In this document: positions 48,642 through 56,615 of the stretch, in pieces
Numbering within the stretch: position 1 is the stretch's first letter
How the letters are laid out: every line of letters begins with the position of its first letter
Assembly: GCA_963662675.2 (NCBI GenBank)
Contig: CAXXHP010000002.1
Span: forward strand, 723,370-787,369
Direction: 5' to 3'
Length of the DNA: 64,000 bases
Source: G963662675 sp963662675
GTDB taxonomy: Bacteria; Bacteroidota; Bacteroidia; Bacteroidales; Prolixibacteraceae
Notes under the pieces: model-generated
Databases searched by the model: none
What the model was told of the DNA's origin: nothing
Seen by the model: only the letters and a program-made list of their open reading frames with translations
Translations under genes and position numbers: made by a program

Positions 48642-50303
48642 ATGAAAAAGATGATTAAAAATATATTCCTATTGTTAGCGGCCTTAATGTTAACAACATA
48701 TGGCTGTGTGGATCTGGATCTACTTGACAGTCCGAATAATCTGAACGAAGAGCAAGTTGACCTGGATTATATGCTGAATGATGTACAGGAAAATTTTGCT
48801 TTGTACATTTCCGGAGATAAAGATGCAAACGAGTCTGGCATAAATACTGCTACGACCGAATTATCGCGCATGAAGGCAATGTTTGGATCTTATACGGGAG
48901 CATTTACTGATTTGACAGCAACATCAGTTGATCAGTTATGGTATTATGCCTATTTGGAAGTGTTGCAGAATGGTCAAACTTTAATAGAAAAAGCTGAAGC
49001 AACCAGTATGTATCATCATGCAGCAATTGCTCAGGTACTGTCAGCTTATACATTGGTGAATCTTGTGGATTGTTTTGGCGACATCCCATATTCAGAGGCT
49101 TTGGATGCAGTGAATAATACCAATCCGAAAGTAGATGATGGAGAAGAAGTATATAATGTAGCTTTTTCTCTGTTGGACTTAGCCGAAGCAAATTTTGATG
49201 AAACAGCAATTAGTGATCCAAATGATTATTTTTATGGAGGTGATACTGATAACTGGAAGAAGCTTATAAATACTTTAAGATTGAAGATGAATCTGCAGAT
49301 GAGGAAGCTTTATCCTGCCGCCTCAAAATTAGCGATAGATGCAATCATTAGCTCAGGCGATTATATCAAAACCGCAGATGAAGATTTCCAATTTACGTAC
49401 TCAAAAACAGCAGCGAATCCTGACAGTAGACACCCTGATTATAAATACAATTACGGTGCTGATGGAGGAAATGATTATATGGGCAACTGGTATATTAATG
49501 CTCTAATTAATGAAAAGGTAAGCACAGATGACCCGCTTCTTATTATTGTTGATCCACGGGTTCGATATTACCTTTATCGTCAGGTAGAGGAAGAGCCGTC
49601 TGGAGATAACTTGAGATGTGATGGGGATCCAGATTACGATTATTGTTATGTTGGAGATTATTATTGGGGACGTGATCATGGTGATGACGAAGGTGTTCCT
49701 CCTGATGGATTCCAACGTACATTACCAGGGGTATACCCAGCTGGAGGAGCATTTGATGGAGATGATTTTCTGTCTGCACAAGACAATCCTGGAGCAGAGG
49801 GAGCAGGTATCCTTCCAATCATGCTTTCATCTTATGTCGACTTTATGCTAGCTGAAGCTAATTTGGTTCTTGAAACAACAGGTGATGCTCGTGATTTATA
49901 TGAATCAGGGATTCGGAAATCCATTGATAAGGTTATTAATTTTGGTGCTGAAGAAGTCAATAAAGTAGATAGTTATGAAGATTTTGTTCCTACGGAAAGC
50001 GAAATTGATGAATATGTTGCGTCTGCTTTATTCTATTACGACAATGCAGCTGATGATGATGAAAGATTGGATTTTGTGGTGAAAGAATACTTCCTTGCTC
50101 TTTGGGGATGTGGAGTTGAAGCATACAATACACTCAGAAGAACAGGTTATCCTTCGGATATTCAAGATCCAGTTATTACAGTAGGGGCTTTCCCTCTCAC
50201 ATTTCAATACCCGGCAACGATGGTTCAGCTAAACAGTAGCGTTACTCAGAAATTGGTTACTGAAAAAGTATTTTGGGATGTTGATTCACCAACTTTAAAT
50301 TGA
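48642..50303 (+). CDS. SusD/RagB-type outer-membrane lipoprotein (SusD-like_2)
   Basis: 553 residues. The lipoprotein signal MKKMIKNIFLLLAALMLTTYGC has the lipobox cysteine at 22. The sequence is mostly helical, with TPR-like repeats: VDQLWYYAYLEVLQNGQTLI, AIAQVLSAYTLVNLVDCFGDIPYSEAL and WKKLINTLRLKMNLQM. SYVDFMLAEANLVLE is the family end region before the WGCGVEAYNTLRRTG part. It caps the SusC barrel and binds the nutrient. The version called SusD-like_2 is often linked to peptide or glycan uptake. It begins 24 bases after susC. Several aromatic and acidic residues (YDYCYVGDYYWGRDHGDD) near 330 may form a loop or metal site. Confidence 0.9.
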   Translation: MKKMIKNIFLLLAALMLTTYGCVDLDLLDSPNNLNEEQVDLDYMLNDVQENFALYISGDKDANESGINTATTELSRMKAMFGSYTGAFTDLTATSVDQLWYYAYLEVLQNGQTLIEKAEATSMYHHAAIAQVLSAYTLVNLVDCFGDIPYSEALDAVNNTNPKVDDGEEVYNVAFSLLDLAEANFDETAISDPNDYFYGGDTDNWKKLINTLRLKMNLQMRKLYPAASKLAIDAIISSGDYIKTADEDFQFTYSKTAANPDSRHPDYKYNYGADGGNDYMGNWYINALINEKVSTDDPLLIIVDPRVRYYLYRQVEEEPSGDNLRCDGDPDYDYCYVGDYYWGRDHGDDEGVPPDGFQRTLPGVYPAGGAFDGDDFLSAQDNPGAEGAGILPIMLSSYVDFMLAEANLVLETTGDARDLYESGIRKSIDKVINFGAEEVNKVDSYEDFVPTESEIDEYVASALFYYDNAADDDERLDFVVKEYFLALWGCGVEAYNTLRRTGYPSDIQDPVITVGAFPLTFQYPATMVQLNSSVTQKLVTEKVFWDVDSPTLN

Positions 50304-50310
50304 TTCTACT

Positions 50311-51258
50311 ATGAAAAGAATAAGTGTAATATTATTAAGTATTGTTGGAATTTCATTCCTAATGCTGAATTCCTGCCAAAACGAGGATTTGCTATTTTTG
50401 GATGATTTCCAAAAGGGAGCATTTCTTAAGTTTGTTGATGCTCCGAATCCTGTTCTTGGAGTAAACACAATTGACGAGTTAGTATTTAATGGAGAGATCG
50501 AAGATCCAACAGGGAATGTTGTGAAGTATGATCTAAAATTAGTTGCTACTCTAAGTGGAGTAGAACAAGATACCGTAATCATTGGCACATATACATCATT
50601 CCCACTAACGTTGAACTTAACGGTTGATGATTTCTCAAGTCTATTAGAAGTAACTATTTCGGACATTACTTTTGGAGATAATTTTCAATTTATAGGTTCT
50701 GTAACTCATAAAAACGGAACGGTTTATTATGATGAGTCTCCTGATGTTGAGGTTATTGGTGAGGATGAAGATGGTCTTGATATCGTGAAATTTATTCCTG
50801 GAGGATTGACACATCCAACATTGTCTGATCCAACTCTTGGTTATAAAAGTGCCCTCGGTTTTGAGTTCACAATTGGTTGTCCTCCGAATACTTATGATCC
50901 AGCAACGATTGCAGGCACTTACAATGCGTTCAGTGCATCTTGGGCTGTTGATGGGCCTGTTACTATTACAGTTGATGGAGATGATCCCTATACCTTGTAT
51001 GTGGATGGTGTGATTGAAGCAGAAGGTATTCCGGGGAATGGTGAACCCATGGTTTGGCATGTTGATCCAGAGACAAATGAAGTAACTTGTGACCCGGAGA
51101 TTATTGCTTCTGATTATTATGGATATGCAGATATGTATTATGAGGGTAGCGGTACTTTATTCCCTTGTGCTGGGAATACCTTTAACATGGCATTATCCCC
51201 ACAAATTCTTAATGTAGGTGGATGGGGGCCACAAGGTTTTACTTTTACAAAGCAATAA
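50311..51258 (+). CDS. putative outer-membrane lipoprotein, third gene of the susCD operon
   Basis: 315 residues. A lipoprotein signal (MKRISVILLSIVGISFLMLN, then SC at 21-22) is followed by beta-rich sequence. Acidic patches and FIPGGLTHPTLSDPTLGYKS, DGPVTITVDGDDPYTLYVDG and the final GGWGPQGFTFTKQ are visible. The gene starts 7 bases after the susD stop, so it is the third member of the operon and probably sits on the cell surface as a substrate-binding or accessory lipoprotein, as SusE or SusF do. I do not recognise a named domain. Confidence 0.75.
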   Translation: MKRISVILLSIVGISFLMLNSCQNEDLLFLDDFQKGAFLKFVDAPNPVLGVNTIDELVFNGEIEDPTGNVVKYDLKLVATLSGVEQDTVIIGTYTSFPLTLNLTVDDFSSLLEVTISDITFGDNFQFIGSVTHKNGTVYYDESPDVEVIGEDEDGLDIVKFIPGGLTHPTLSDPTLGYKSALGFEFTIGCPPNTYDPATIAGTYNAFSASWAVDGPVTITVDGDDPYTLYVDGVIEAEGIPGNGEPMVWHVDPETNEVTCDPEIIASDYYGYADMYYEGSGTLFPCAGNTFNMALSPQILNVGGWGPQGFTFTKQ

Positions 51259-51283
51259 TAATTGTACTTATCTAGGAAAGCAT

Positions 51284-51316
51284 AAAGAGGTTGGCTCGGA
51301 AGAGTCAGCCTCTTTT
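51284..51316 (+). terminator. terminator after the susCD-lipoprotein operon
   Basis: AAAGAGGTTGGCTC and GAGTCAGCCTCTTT pair with G-T pairs around GGAA, followed by a T run. Confidence 0.75.
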
Positions 51317-51361
51317 AATTTACGCTCAGTACTGTTCAAATTTGATAGAAATGTGTGGGTT

Positions 51362-52849
51362 TTATATTTGCTCCCACCCCTGACGGTAATTATGGCGGAT
51401 CCATCTTTCTGCCATTTGTCTGGCCGGCAAGGTGGTAAATTCTTGTTTGTTTCTGGGGTCTCCACTTACAATTGAAAATTCGTCATTAACTAGCATTTTC
51501 AATTGGTCTTGATCGCTGATATTTGTGAAATGCATATTTTTCCCATCCCACTTTAATGTTTTGTGCAGACTTTGCATTCGAACCGTTATTGCCCCGAGAG
51601 CTACAGTTTCATTTAAAAGACTTGCATATGCAAAGTCCGAGGAAGCCTTTACTCTGTTTTGCGGAGTTTCTTTGCAAGCCCGAACCCAATCTTTTTCATG
51701 TCCACCCTCAAAAGCATTTTCAATTCTTCGAATTGACTTAGTGGGTTGATCAAAATGATTCATTTCGTTTAAAGGGAGCAGTGTCGGATTTTTTGCGAAT
51801 GAACCACACATGATTTTGCCTTTTGTTCCATGAAAAATACAGCCACCCTTTTCATCACCCATTTGTTCTCCGTCTTCAAGTTCGTCAGGGACAGAAGGTT
51901 TCATTCCGCCATCATACCATGTCACTTTTACAGGAGGCATGCCCACTTTGGGAAGGTTATCTCGAGCCGGAAATTCATATTCTATCTTTTCTGCAATAGG
52001 TGCAGAATCAAGATAGACTGGAGTGGAGCTTGCTTGAATTGCTTCTGGATATTGTAGTTGCAATGCTTTGAAAACTGGGTCAAGAATGTGGCATGCCATG
52101 TCGCCAAGTGCTCCGGAGCCAAAATCCCACCATCTGCGCCAGTTCCAAGGATGGTACATGTCGTTATAAGCACGGTATTTTGCAGGCCCAAGAAATAGAT
52201 CCCAATCTAAGGTTTTTGGAATGCGCATTTCTTTTTGGGGTGTTTCCAACCCTTGTTGCCAAGTCGGGTTGTTTGTCCATGCGTCTACGTGTGTTACCTC
52301 GCCAATTTTTCCTGCCCAAATCCATTCGCAAATTAGTCGGAAGCCCTCTCCTGAGTTTCCTTGATTACCCATTTGGGTGGAGACTTCATATTTTTCAGCC
52401 GTTTCAGCCAGAATGCGAGACTCAAAAACAGAATGGGTGAGTGGTTGTTGTAAATACACATGAATCCCATTTCGCATAGCAATAAGAGCAGGTAGTGCAT
52501 GACTATGGTCAGGTGTGGCAATGACAACTGCATCAATGTCATTTTGCTTTTCAAACATCACCCTGTAATCTTTGTATTGGGGGGCTGTTGGCCACTCCCT
52601 ATAAGAATTACGTAGTGCATAATTTTCATCAACATCACACAAAGCCACAATGTTTTCCAGCTCCATACTTTTTAGATTGGTGTAGCCAATCCCGCCAACG
52701 CCAATTCCTGCGATATTTAGTTTGTCACTGGGAGCGCGGTGTCCTAATCCTGCAATCACATGATTCGGAAGGATACTAAATCCGAAAAAGGCAGCTGAGG
52801 TTGATCCGATAAATTTTCGGCGATTTATGGGTGGATGAGTTTCACGCAT
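51362..52849 (-). CDS. Tat-exported Gfo/Idh/MocA-family oxidoreductase
   Basis: 495 residues. A twin-arginine signal (INRRKFIGSTSAAFFGFSIL) implies folded export with cofactor. The NAD-binding GIGVGGIGYTNLKSMELENI and VALCDVDENY are clear, with VVIATPDHSHALPALIAMRNGIHVY and LQQPLTHSVFESR (the P of EKP-type motif is Q-P here). MGNQGNSGEG and WWDFGSGALGDMACHILDPV are typical of the long Bacteroidota subgroup. The substrate is unknown, often a sugar or inositol derivative. The E-K of the usual EKP motif is replaced by QQP, so catalysis may differ. It is transcribed towards the susC operon and separated by its terminator. Confidence 0.88.
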   Translation of the reverse strand: MRETHPPINRRKFIGSTSAAFFGFSILPNHVIAGLGHRAPSDKLNIAGIGVGGIGYTNLKSMELENIVALCDVDENYALRNSYREWPTAPQYKDYRVMFEKQNDIDAVVIATPDHSHALPALIAMRNGIHVYLQQPLTHSVFESRILAETAEKYEVSTQMGNQGNSGEGFRLICEWIWAGKIGEVTHVDAWTNNPTWQQGLETPQKEMRIPKTLDWDLFLGPAKYRAYNDMYHPWNWRRWWDFGSGALGDMACHILDPVFKALQLQYPEAIQASSTPVYLDSAPIAEKIEYEFPARDNLPKVGMPPVKVTWYDGGMKPSVPDELEDGEQMGDEKGGCIFHGTKGKIMCGSFAKNPTLLPLNEMNHFDQPTKSIRRIENAFEGGHEKDWVRACKETPQNRVKASSDFAYASLLNETVALGAITVRMQSLHKTLKWDGKNMHFTNISDQDQLKMLVNDEFSIVSGDPRNKQEFTTLPARQMAERWIRHNYRQGWEQI

Positions 52850-52935
52850 AGGTGTTTTATTGAAAGGTGTAAATCAGCAATTTAATGACAATTGCTGATT
52901 TTGTGAAGAAATGTATCTAAGTGATGCTATATCTC

Positions 52936-53217
52936 TTAGATATATAAACAATAATAGGCAACTTGTCCTTTTGCGTTTACTTGAAATCGTTCGCCTTTTT
53001 CTATACGGAATGTTTCGCCTTTTTTGTACGTTTTCCAACTTGTCGCCCTTGGGAGTTTAACATCTAATACTCCGCTCGTAACAGTCATCAACTCTATGGT
53101 TGAGGTGCCAAATTCGTATTCGCCAGATTCCATTACGCCAATTGTGGCTTTGCCTTCTTCATTTTCCAGAGCAATTGATTTTACTGCCCCTTCGAAATAC
53201 TCATTTACTTTCAACAT
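52936..53217 (-). CDS. ppnP: pyrimidine/purine nucleoside phosphorylase (PpnP, DUF1255)
   Basis: 93 residues from the ATG beginning MLKVNEYFEGAVKSIAL; an upstream in-frame start would add 18 residues without family counterpart. The single cupin fold has family motifs GKATIGVMESGEYEFGTSTIE, EIMTV-like LMTVTSGVLDVKLP and KGETFRIEKGERFQVNAKG. PpnP splits nucleosides with phosphate. Its promoter shares the gap with the divergent peroxiredoxin promoter. Confidence 0.9.
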   Translation of the reverse strand: MLKVNEYFEGAVKSIALENEEGKATIGVMESGEYEFGTSTIELMTVTSGVLDVKLPRATSWKTYKKGETFRIEKGERFQVNAKGQVAYYCLYI

Positions 53218-53249
53218 AAATACATTTTTTAATGAATTATTTAGGCTAC

Positions 53250-53281
53250 CAAAAATAATGGAATTATACATTATAGCTCAA
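53250..53281 (-). promoter_or_regulatory. Bacteroidota-type promoter for ppnP
   Basis: On the minus strand TTG (53281-53279), then 21 bases, then TATTTTTG (53257-53250). The start codon is 33 bases downstream. Confidence 0.65.
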
Positions 53282-53391
53282 ATTTGCACCAATAAAAAGT
53301 TAAGCGGGTCATTATCTAATAGTTGTTAATTATCTGTCTGTTGTGTTTTGTTTGATATAGGTTTTGTCTATTTGGAATAAAAAAAAACGAT

Positions 53392-53422
53392 TTGACTGGC
53401 TTTGCAGACAAAGATATCTTTG
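53392..53422 (+). promoter_or_regulatory. Bacteroidota-type promoter for the peroxiredoxin gene
   Basis: TTG at 53392-53394, then 20 bases, then TATCTTTG at 53415-53422. This is the exact consensus of the phylum. Transcription should start about 75 bases before the start codon. Confidence 0.75.
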
Positions 53423-53499
53423 ATAAATAATTCGTTAAGGAGAAACGAAAATATGAATGATTTTGAAGAGTTTAGTTTATAACATTAAGAGAATTATTT

Positions 53500-54030
53500 A
53501 TGAAAACGATTGGAGATAAGTTCCCGGAATTTAAAAAGACGGCTGTTGTGTCGATGGATCCGGGCAAAGAATTTGATACCATTACCCATGAAAGTATGAT
53601 GGGAAAGTGGAATGTTATTTTTTGGTGGCCAAAGGATTTTACCTTTGTTTGCCCTACTGAAATCACAGGGTTTAATGATTATTATGACCATTTCTCAAAA
53701 CTTGATGCCAATTTGATTGGAGCTTCAACAGACTCTGAGTTTGTGCATCTGGCCTGGAGGAACGACCATCCGGGGTTAAAAAAGCTTCGCTTCCCGATGT
53801 TGGCAGATACTTCAAAGTCACTAGCTGAAGATTTAGGGATCTTGGAAAAAGAGGAGAAAATTGCTTATCGTGCTACATTTATTTCAGACCCTGCAGGCGT
53901 TATTCGTTGGGTAAATGTAAATGATTTAGCAATTGGGCGGAATGTGCCAGAAGTACTTAGGGTTTTAGAAGCCTTACAAACCGGGAAGTTAACACCCTGT
54001 GATTGGAACCCGGGAGAAGATACGTTGTAA
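53500..54030 (+). CDS. AhpC-type peroxiredoxin
   Basis: 176 residues. The peroxidatic cysteine is Cys51 in DFTFVCPTEITGF, and WWPKDFTFVCPTE with later GASTDSEFVHLAWRNDHPGL and RATFISDPAGVIRWVNVND are AhpC/TSA features. The resolving cysteine is likely C167 in LTPCDWNPGEDTL. Substitution patterns (WWPKDFTF instead of FYPLDFTF) resemble the mycobacterial-type AhpC. It reduces hydrogen peroxide and organic peroxides; its electron donor (AhpD, AhpF or thioredoxin) is not in the window. Its own promoter and the following palindrome-rich region suggest a single-gene unit. Confidence 0.92.
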   Translation: MKTIGDKFPEFKKTAVVSMDPGKEFDTITHESMMGKWNVIFWWPKDFTFVCPTEITGFNDYYDHFSKLDANLIGASTDSEFVHLAWRNDHPGLKKLRFPMLADTSKSLAEDLGILEKEEKIAYRATFISDPAGVIRWVNVNDLAIGRNVPEVLRVLEALQTGKLTPCDWNPGEDTL

Positions 54031-54051
54031 TCTCTCTTGTTAAAGTAATAA

Positions 54052-54184
54052 AGGGGCTGTTCCAAAAGTAGAATAATCATTGAAAAACGTCATCCCGAAC
54101 TTGTTTCGGGATCTGTTTCACAGTTGATTAAGATCCTGAAACAAGTTCAGGATGACTCGTATTTTACTTTTTGGACAGCCCCTC
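54052..54184. mobile_element. nested palindromic MITE-like element
   Basis: Terminal inverted repeats AGGGGCTGTTCCAAAAGTA (left) and TACTTTTTGGACAGCCCCT (right) resemble the ends of small transposon-derived repeats. Inside lies a second palindrome: GTCATCCCGAACTTGTTTCG at the left and GATCCTGAAACAAGTTCAGG at the right, with GTCATCC/GGATGAC at its ends. The core matches the element at 18688. It lies between two convergent genes, so it can also act as a terminator. No transposase and no target duplication are visible. Confidence 0.65.
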
Positions 54185-54207
54185 TATTTATATTCAAATT
54201 TGCTCTT

Positions 54208-55962
54208 TTACTTTTCTTTCAACTCAACCTTCAGGTTTAGTTCATCCAATTGAGCATCTGCAATTTGTGATGGAGAATCGATCATAACATCGCGTCCCGA
54301 ATTATTCTTTGGAAAGGCGATGACATCACGTATGCTATTTAAACCTGCGAACATTGAAGCTAAACGATCGAAACCAAATGCAATACCTGCATGTGGAGGG
54401 GCGCCATATTTGAATGCACTCATTAAAAATCCAAATTGAGCTTCTGCTTCTTCTTTCGTAAAGCCTAATAGATCAAACATCTTTGATTGAAGTTCTGAAT
54501 CGAATATACGAACAGAGCCGCCACCAATCTCAACACCATTGATAACCAAATCATATGCGTTAGCACGTACTTCTCCTGGAGCTGTCTTAAGTAAATCGAG
54601 ATCTTCAGGTTTTGGTGCTGTAAATGGGTGGTGCATGGCATGGTAACGATTTAGTTCATCGTCCCATTCCAATAAAGGGAAGTCAACAACCCAAAGAGGG
54701 CTGAAAATATTTTTATCCATTAGCTCTAACTGACGTCCCATTTCAAGACGAAGCTCGCACATCTGAACTTGCGTTGTCGCTTTGTCTCCAGATAAAACGA
54801 GTATTAGATCACCTGCTTCCGCATTGCATGAAGCAGCCCATTTCTGAAGTTCTTCGGCATCGTAAAATTTATCCACAGATGACTTGAAAGTGCCATCTTC
54901 ATTACATTTTACATATACCATTCCTTTAGCTCCAACTTGTGGGCGTTGGACATATTTAGTAAGTGCATCAAGTTGTTTGCGTGAATATGAAGCAGCACCC
55001 TTGGCAGTAATTCCAACGATGTATTCAGCATCATCAAATATTTTGAAATCTTTACCTTTAACAAGCGCTGTAATATCATTGAATGTCATACCGAAACGTA
55101 TATCTGGCTTGTCGCTACCATATTTCTCCATTGCCTCAGCATAGGGCATGCGAGGAAAATCTTTCAATGAGATTCCCTTCATGGTTTCGAAGAGGTGCTT
55201 GGTTAATCCTTCGAAATTTGATAGTACATCTTCCTGATCGACGAAGGCCATTTCACAATCAATTTGTGTGAATTCTGGTTGACGGTCTGCACGTAAATCT
55301 TCATCTCGGAAACATTTTACAATTTGATAGTACCGGTCAAAACCGGCAATCATTAATAATTGTTTAAATACCTGAGGTGACTGGGGCAGGGCATAAAATT
55401 CGCCAGCATTCATGCGTGAAGGGACAACAAAATCGCGTGCTCCTTCGGGAGTTGATTTTATGAGAACTGGAGTTTCAGTCTCAATGAATTCTTTATCATT
55501 CAAATATGAGCGGATTGCATGAGCCATCTTTGAGCGTAGGATCATGTTTTCGCGTACAGGATTGCGTCGTAGATCAAGGTAACGGTATTTCATGCGTATT
55601 TCGTCACCGCCATCACTTTCGTCCTCAATAGTAAATGGAGGGACAGCTGATGGACTCAATATCTGGATTTCTTTTACTTCTATTTCAACCTCTCCAGTTG
55701 GGATATTTTTATTTTTGCTGCTGCGTTCGCGTACAGATCCTTTTGCTTGAATTACAAACTCACGTCCTAACCCTTTGAGTTTTTCATTGACCTCAGGGGC
55801 AGTGTTTTCATCAAAAACCAATTGAGTAATACCATAACGGTCACGCAAATCCACAAAGGTCATTCCACCTAATTCGCGTTTACGTTGTATCCATCCGGCT
55901 AGGGTTGTTTCTGTTCCCTGATGTTCGAGGCGCAATTCACCACATGTGTGCGTTCTGTACAT
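54208..55962 (-). CDS. aspS: aspartyl-tRNA synthetase
   Basis: 584 residues, the bacterial length. The OB-fold anticodon domain starts with MYRTHTCGELRLEHQGTETT and LAGWIQRKRELGGMTFVDLRDRYG. Class II motif 1 (REN MILRSKMAHAIRSYLNDKEFIETETPVL), motif 2 (QVFKQLLMIAGFDRYYQIVKCFRDEDLRADRQPEFTQIDCEMAF) and motif 3 (PPHAGIAFGFDRLASMFAG) are present, with the bacterial GAD insertion between. It charges tRNA-Asp. It converges with the peroxiredoxin gene. A TATTTTTG -7 element is 27 bases upstream of the start. Confidence 0.97.
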   Translation of the reverse strand: MYRTHTCGELRLEHQGTETTLAGWIQRKRELGGMTFVDLRDRYGITQLVFDENTAPEVNEKLKGLGREFVIQAKGSVRERSSKNKNIPTGEVEIEVKEIQILSPSAVPPFTIEDESDGGDEIRMKYRYLDLRRNPVRENMILRSKMAHAIRSYLNDKEFIETETPVLIKSTPEGARDFVVPSRMNAGEFYALPQSPQVFKQLLMIAGFDRYYQIVKCFRDEDLRADRQPEFTQIDCEMAFVDQEDVLSNFEGLTKHLFETMKGISLKDFPRMPYAEAMEKYGSDKPDIRFGMTFNDITALVKGKDFKIFDDAEYIVGITAKGAASYSRKQLDALTKYVQRPQVGAKGMVYVKCNEDGTFKSSVDKFYDAEELQKWAASCNAEAGDLILVLSGDKATTQVQMCELRLEMGRQLELMDKNIFSPLWVVDFPLLEWDDELNRYHAMHHPFTAPKPEDLDLLKTAPGEVRANAYDLVINGVEIGGGSVRIFDSELQSKMFDLLGFTKEEAEAQFGFLMSAFKYGAPPHAGIAFGFDRLASMFAGLNSIRDVIAFPKNNSGRDVMIDSPSQIADAQLDELNLKVELKEK

Positions 55963-55988
55963 ATCGTCATTTGTTTTTTGTTCGTCTG

Positions 55989-55996
55989 CAAAAATA
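55989..55996 (-). promoter_or_regulatory. candidate -7 element for aspS
   Basis: Minus-strand TATTTTTG fits TAnnTTTG and lies 27 bases upstream of the start codon. The nearest TTG is too close (12 bases), so the -33 part is missing. Confidence 0.45.
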
Positions 55997-56054
55997 AGGA
56001 GTTTTTAGCAATTAAAATTGTAGGTTTGTCATTAATGTTGAATTGAAATGAACG

Positions 56055-56495
56055 ATGGACTTATTTGATGATGTTTACTTCATGAAGCGGGCTTTTCAGG
56101 AGGCACAGCTTGCATATGAAAAAGGAGAAGTTCCAGTTGGGGCTATCGTTGTAGCCAATAATCGTATCATCGCACGTGCCCACAATCTGACAGAAACTCT
56201 AACCGATGTGACTGCACATGCCGAAATGCAGGCGATTACTGCTGCTGCTAATTTGCTTGGCAGTAAATACTTGAATGAATGCACCCTTTACGTCACTTTG
56301 GAGCCCTGTGTGATGTGTGCCGGGGCACTTGGTTGGGCGCAACTGGGGAAGCTTGTTTTTGGCGCTAGCGACGAAAAGCGAGGGTTCTCAAAATTTGCAC
56401 CCAAAGCACTACATCCAAAAACCGAAATTATCTCAGGCGTACTGGGTGATGATAGTGCGGATTTAATGACTGCTTTCTTTCAGGAAAGACGGTAA
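56055..56495 (+). CDS. tadA: tRNA-specific adenosine deaminase
   Basis: 146 residues, standard for TadA. The zinc site is HAE (H55, E57) in DVTAHAEMQAITAAANLLG, and PCVMCAGAL (84-92) with Cys85 and Cys88. The N-terminal MKRAFQEAQLAYEKGEVPVGAIVV is typical. It converts A34 to inosine in tRNA-Arg(ACG). It is a single gene divergent from aspS and convergent with purF, with a terminator hairpin between. Confidence 0.93.
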   Translation: MDLFDDVYFMKRAFQEAQLAYEKGEVPVGAIVVANNRIIARAHNLTETLTDVTAHAEMQAITAAANLLGSKYLNECTLYVTLEPCVMCAGALGWAQLGKLVFGASDEKRGFSKFAPKALHPKTEIISGVLGDDSADLMTAFFQERR

Positions 56496-56571
56496 TGGTA
56501 TGATCAATATTTCGTGTTTTCTAACTTTGCCTTATGCTGTGATTGTCGTTCAATAAGATTTGGAGGCATAA

Positions 56572-56598
56572 ATAAAGCAGGCAAAATGCCTGCTTTAT
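56572..56598. terminator. hairpin between tadA and the amidophosphoribosyltransferase gene
   Basis: ATAAAGCAGGCA and TGCCTGCTTTAT form a 12-bp stem around AAA. It sits between convergent genes and could stop both. Confidence 0.75.
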
Positions 56599-56615
56599 AT
56601 GTTGTGACTTTGTTT

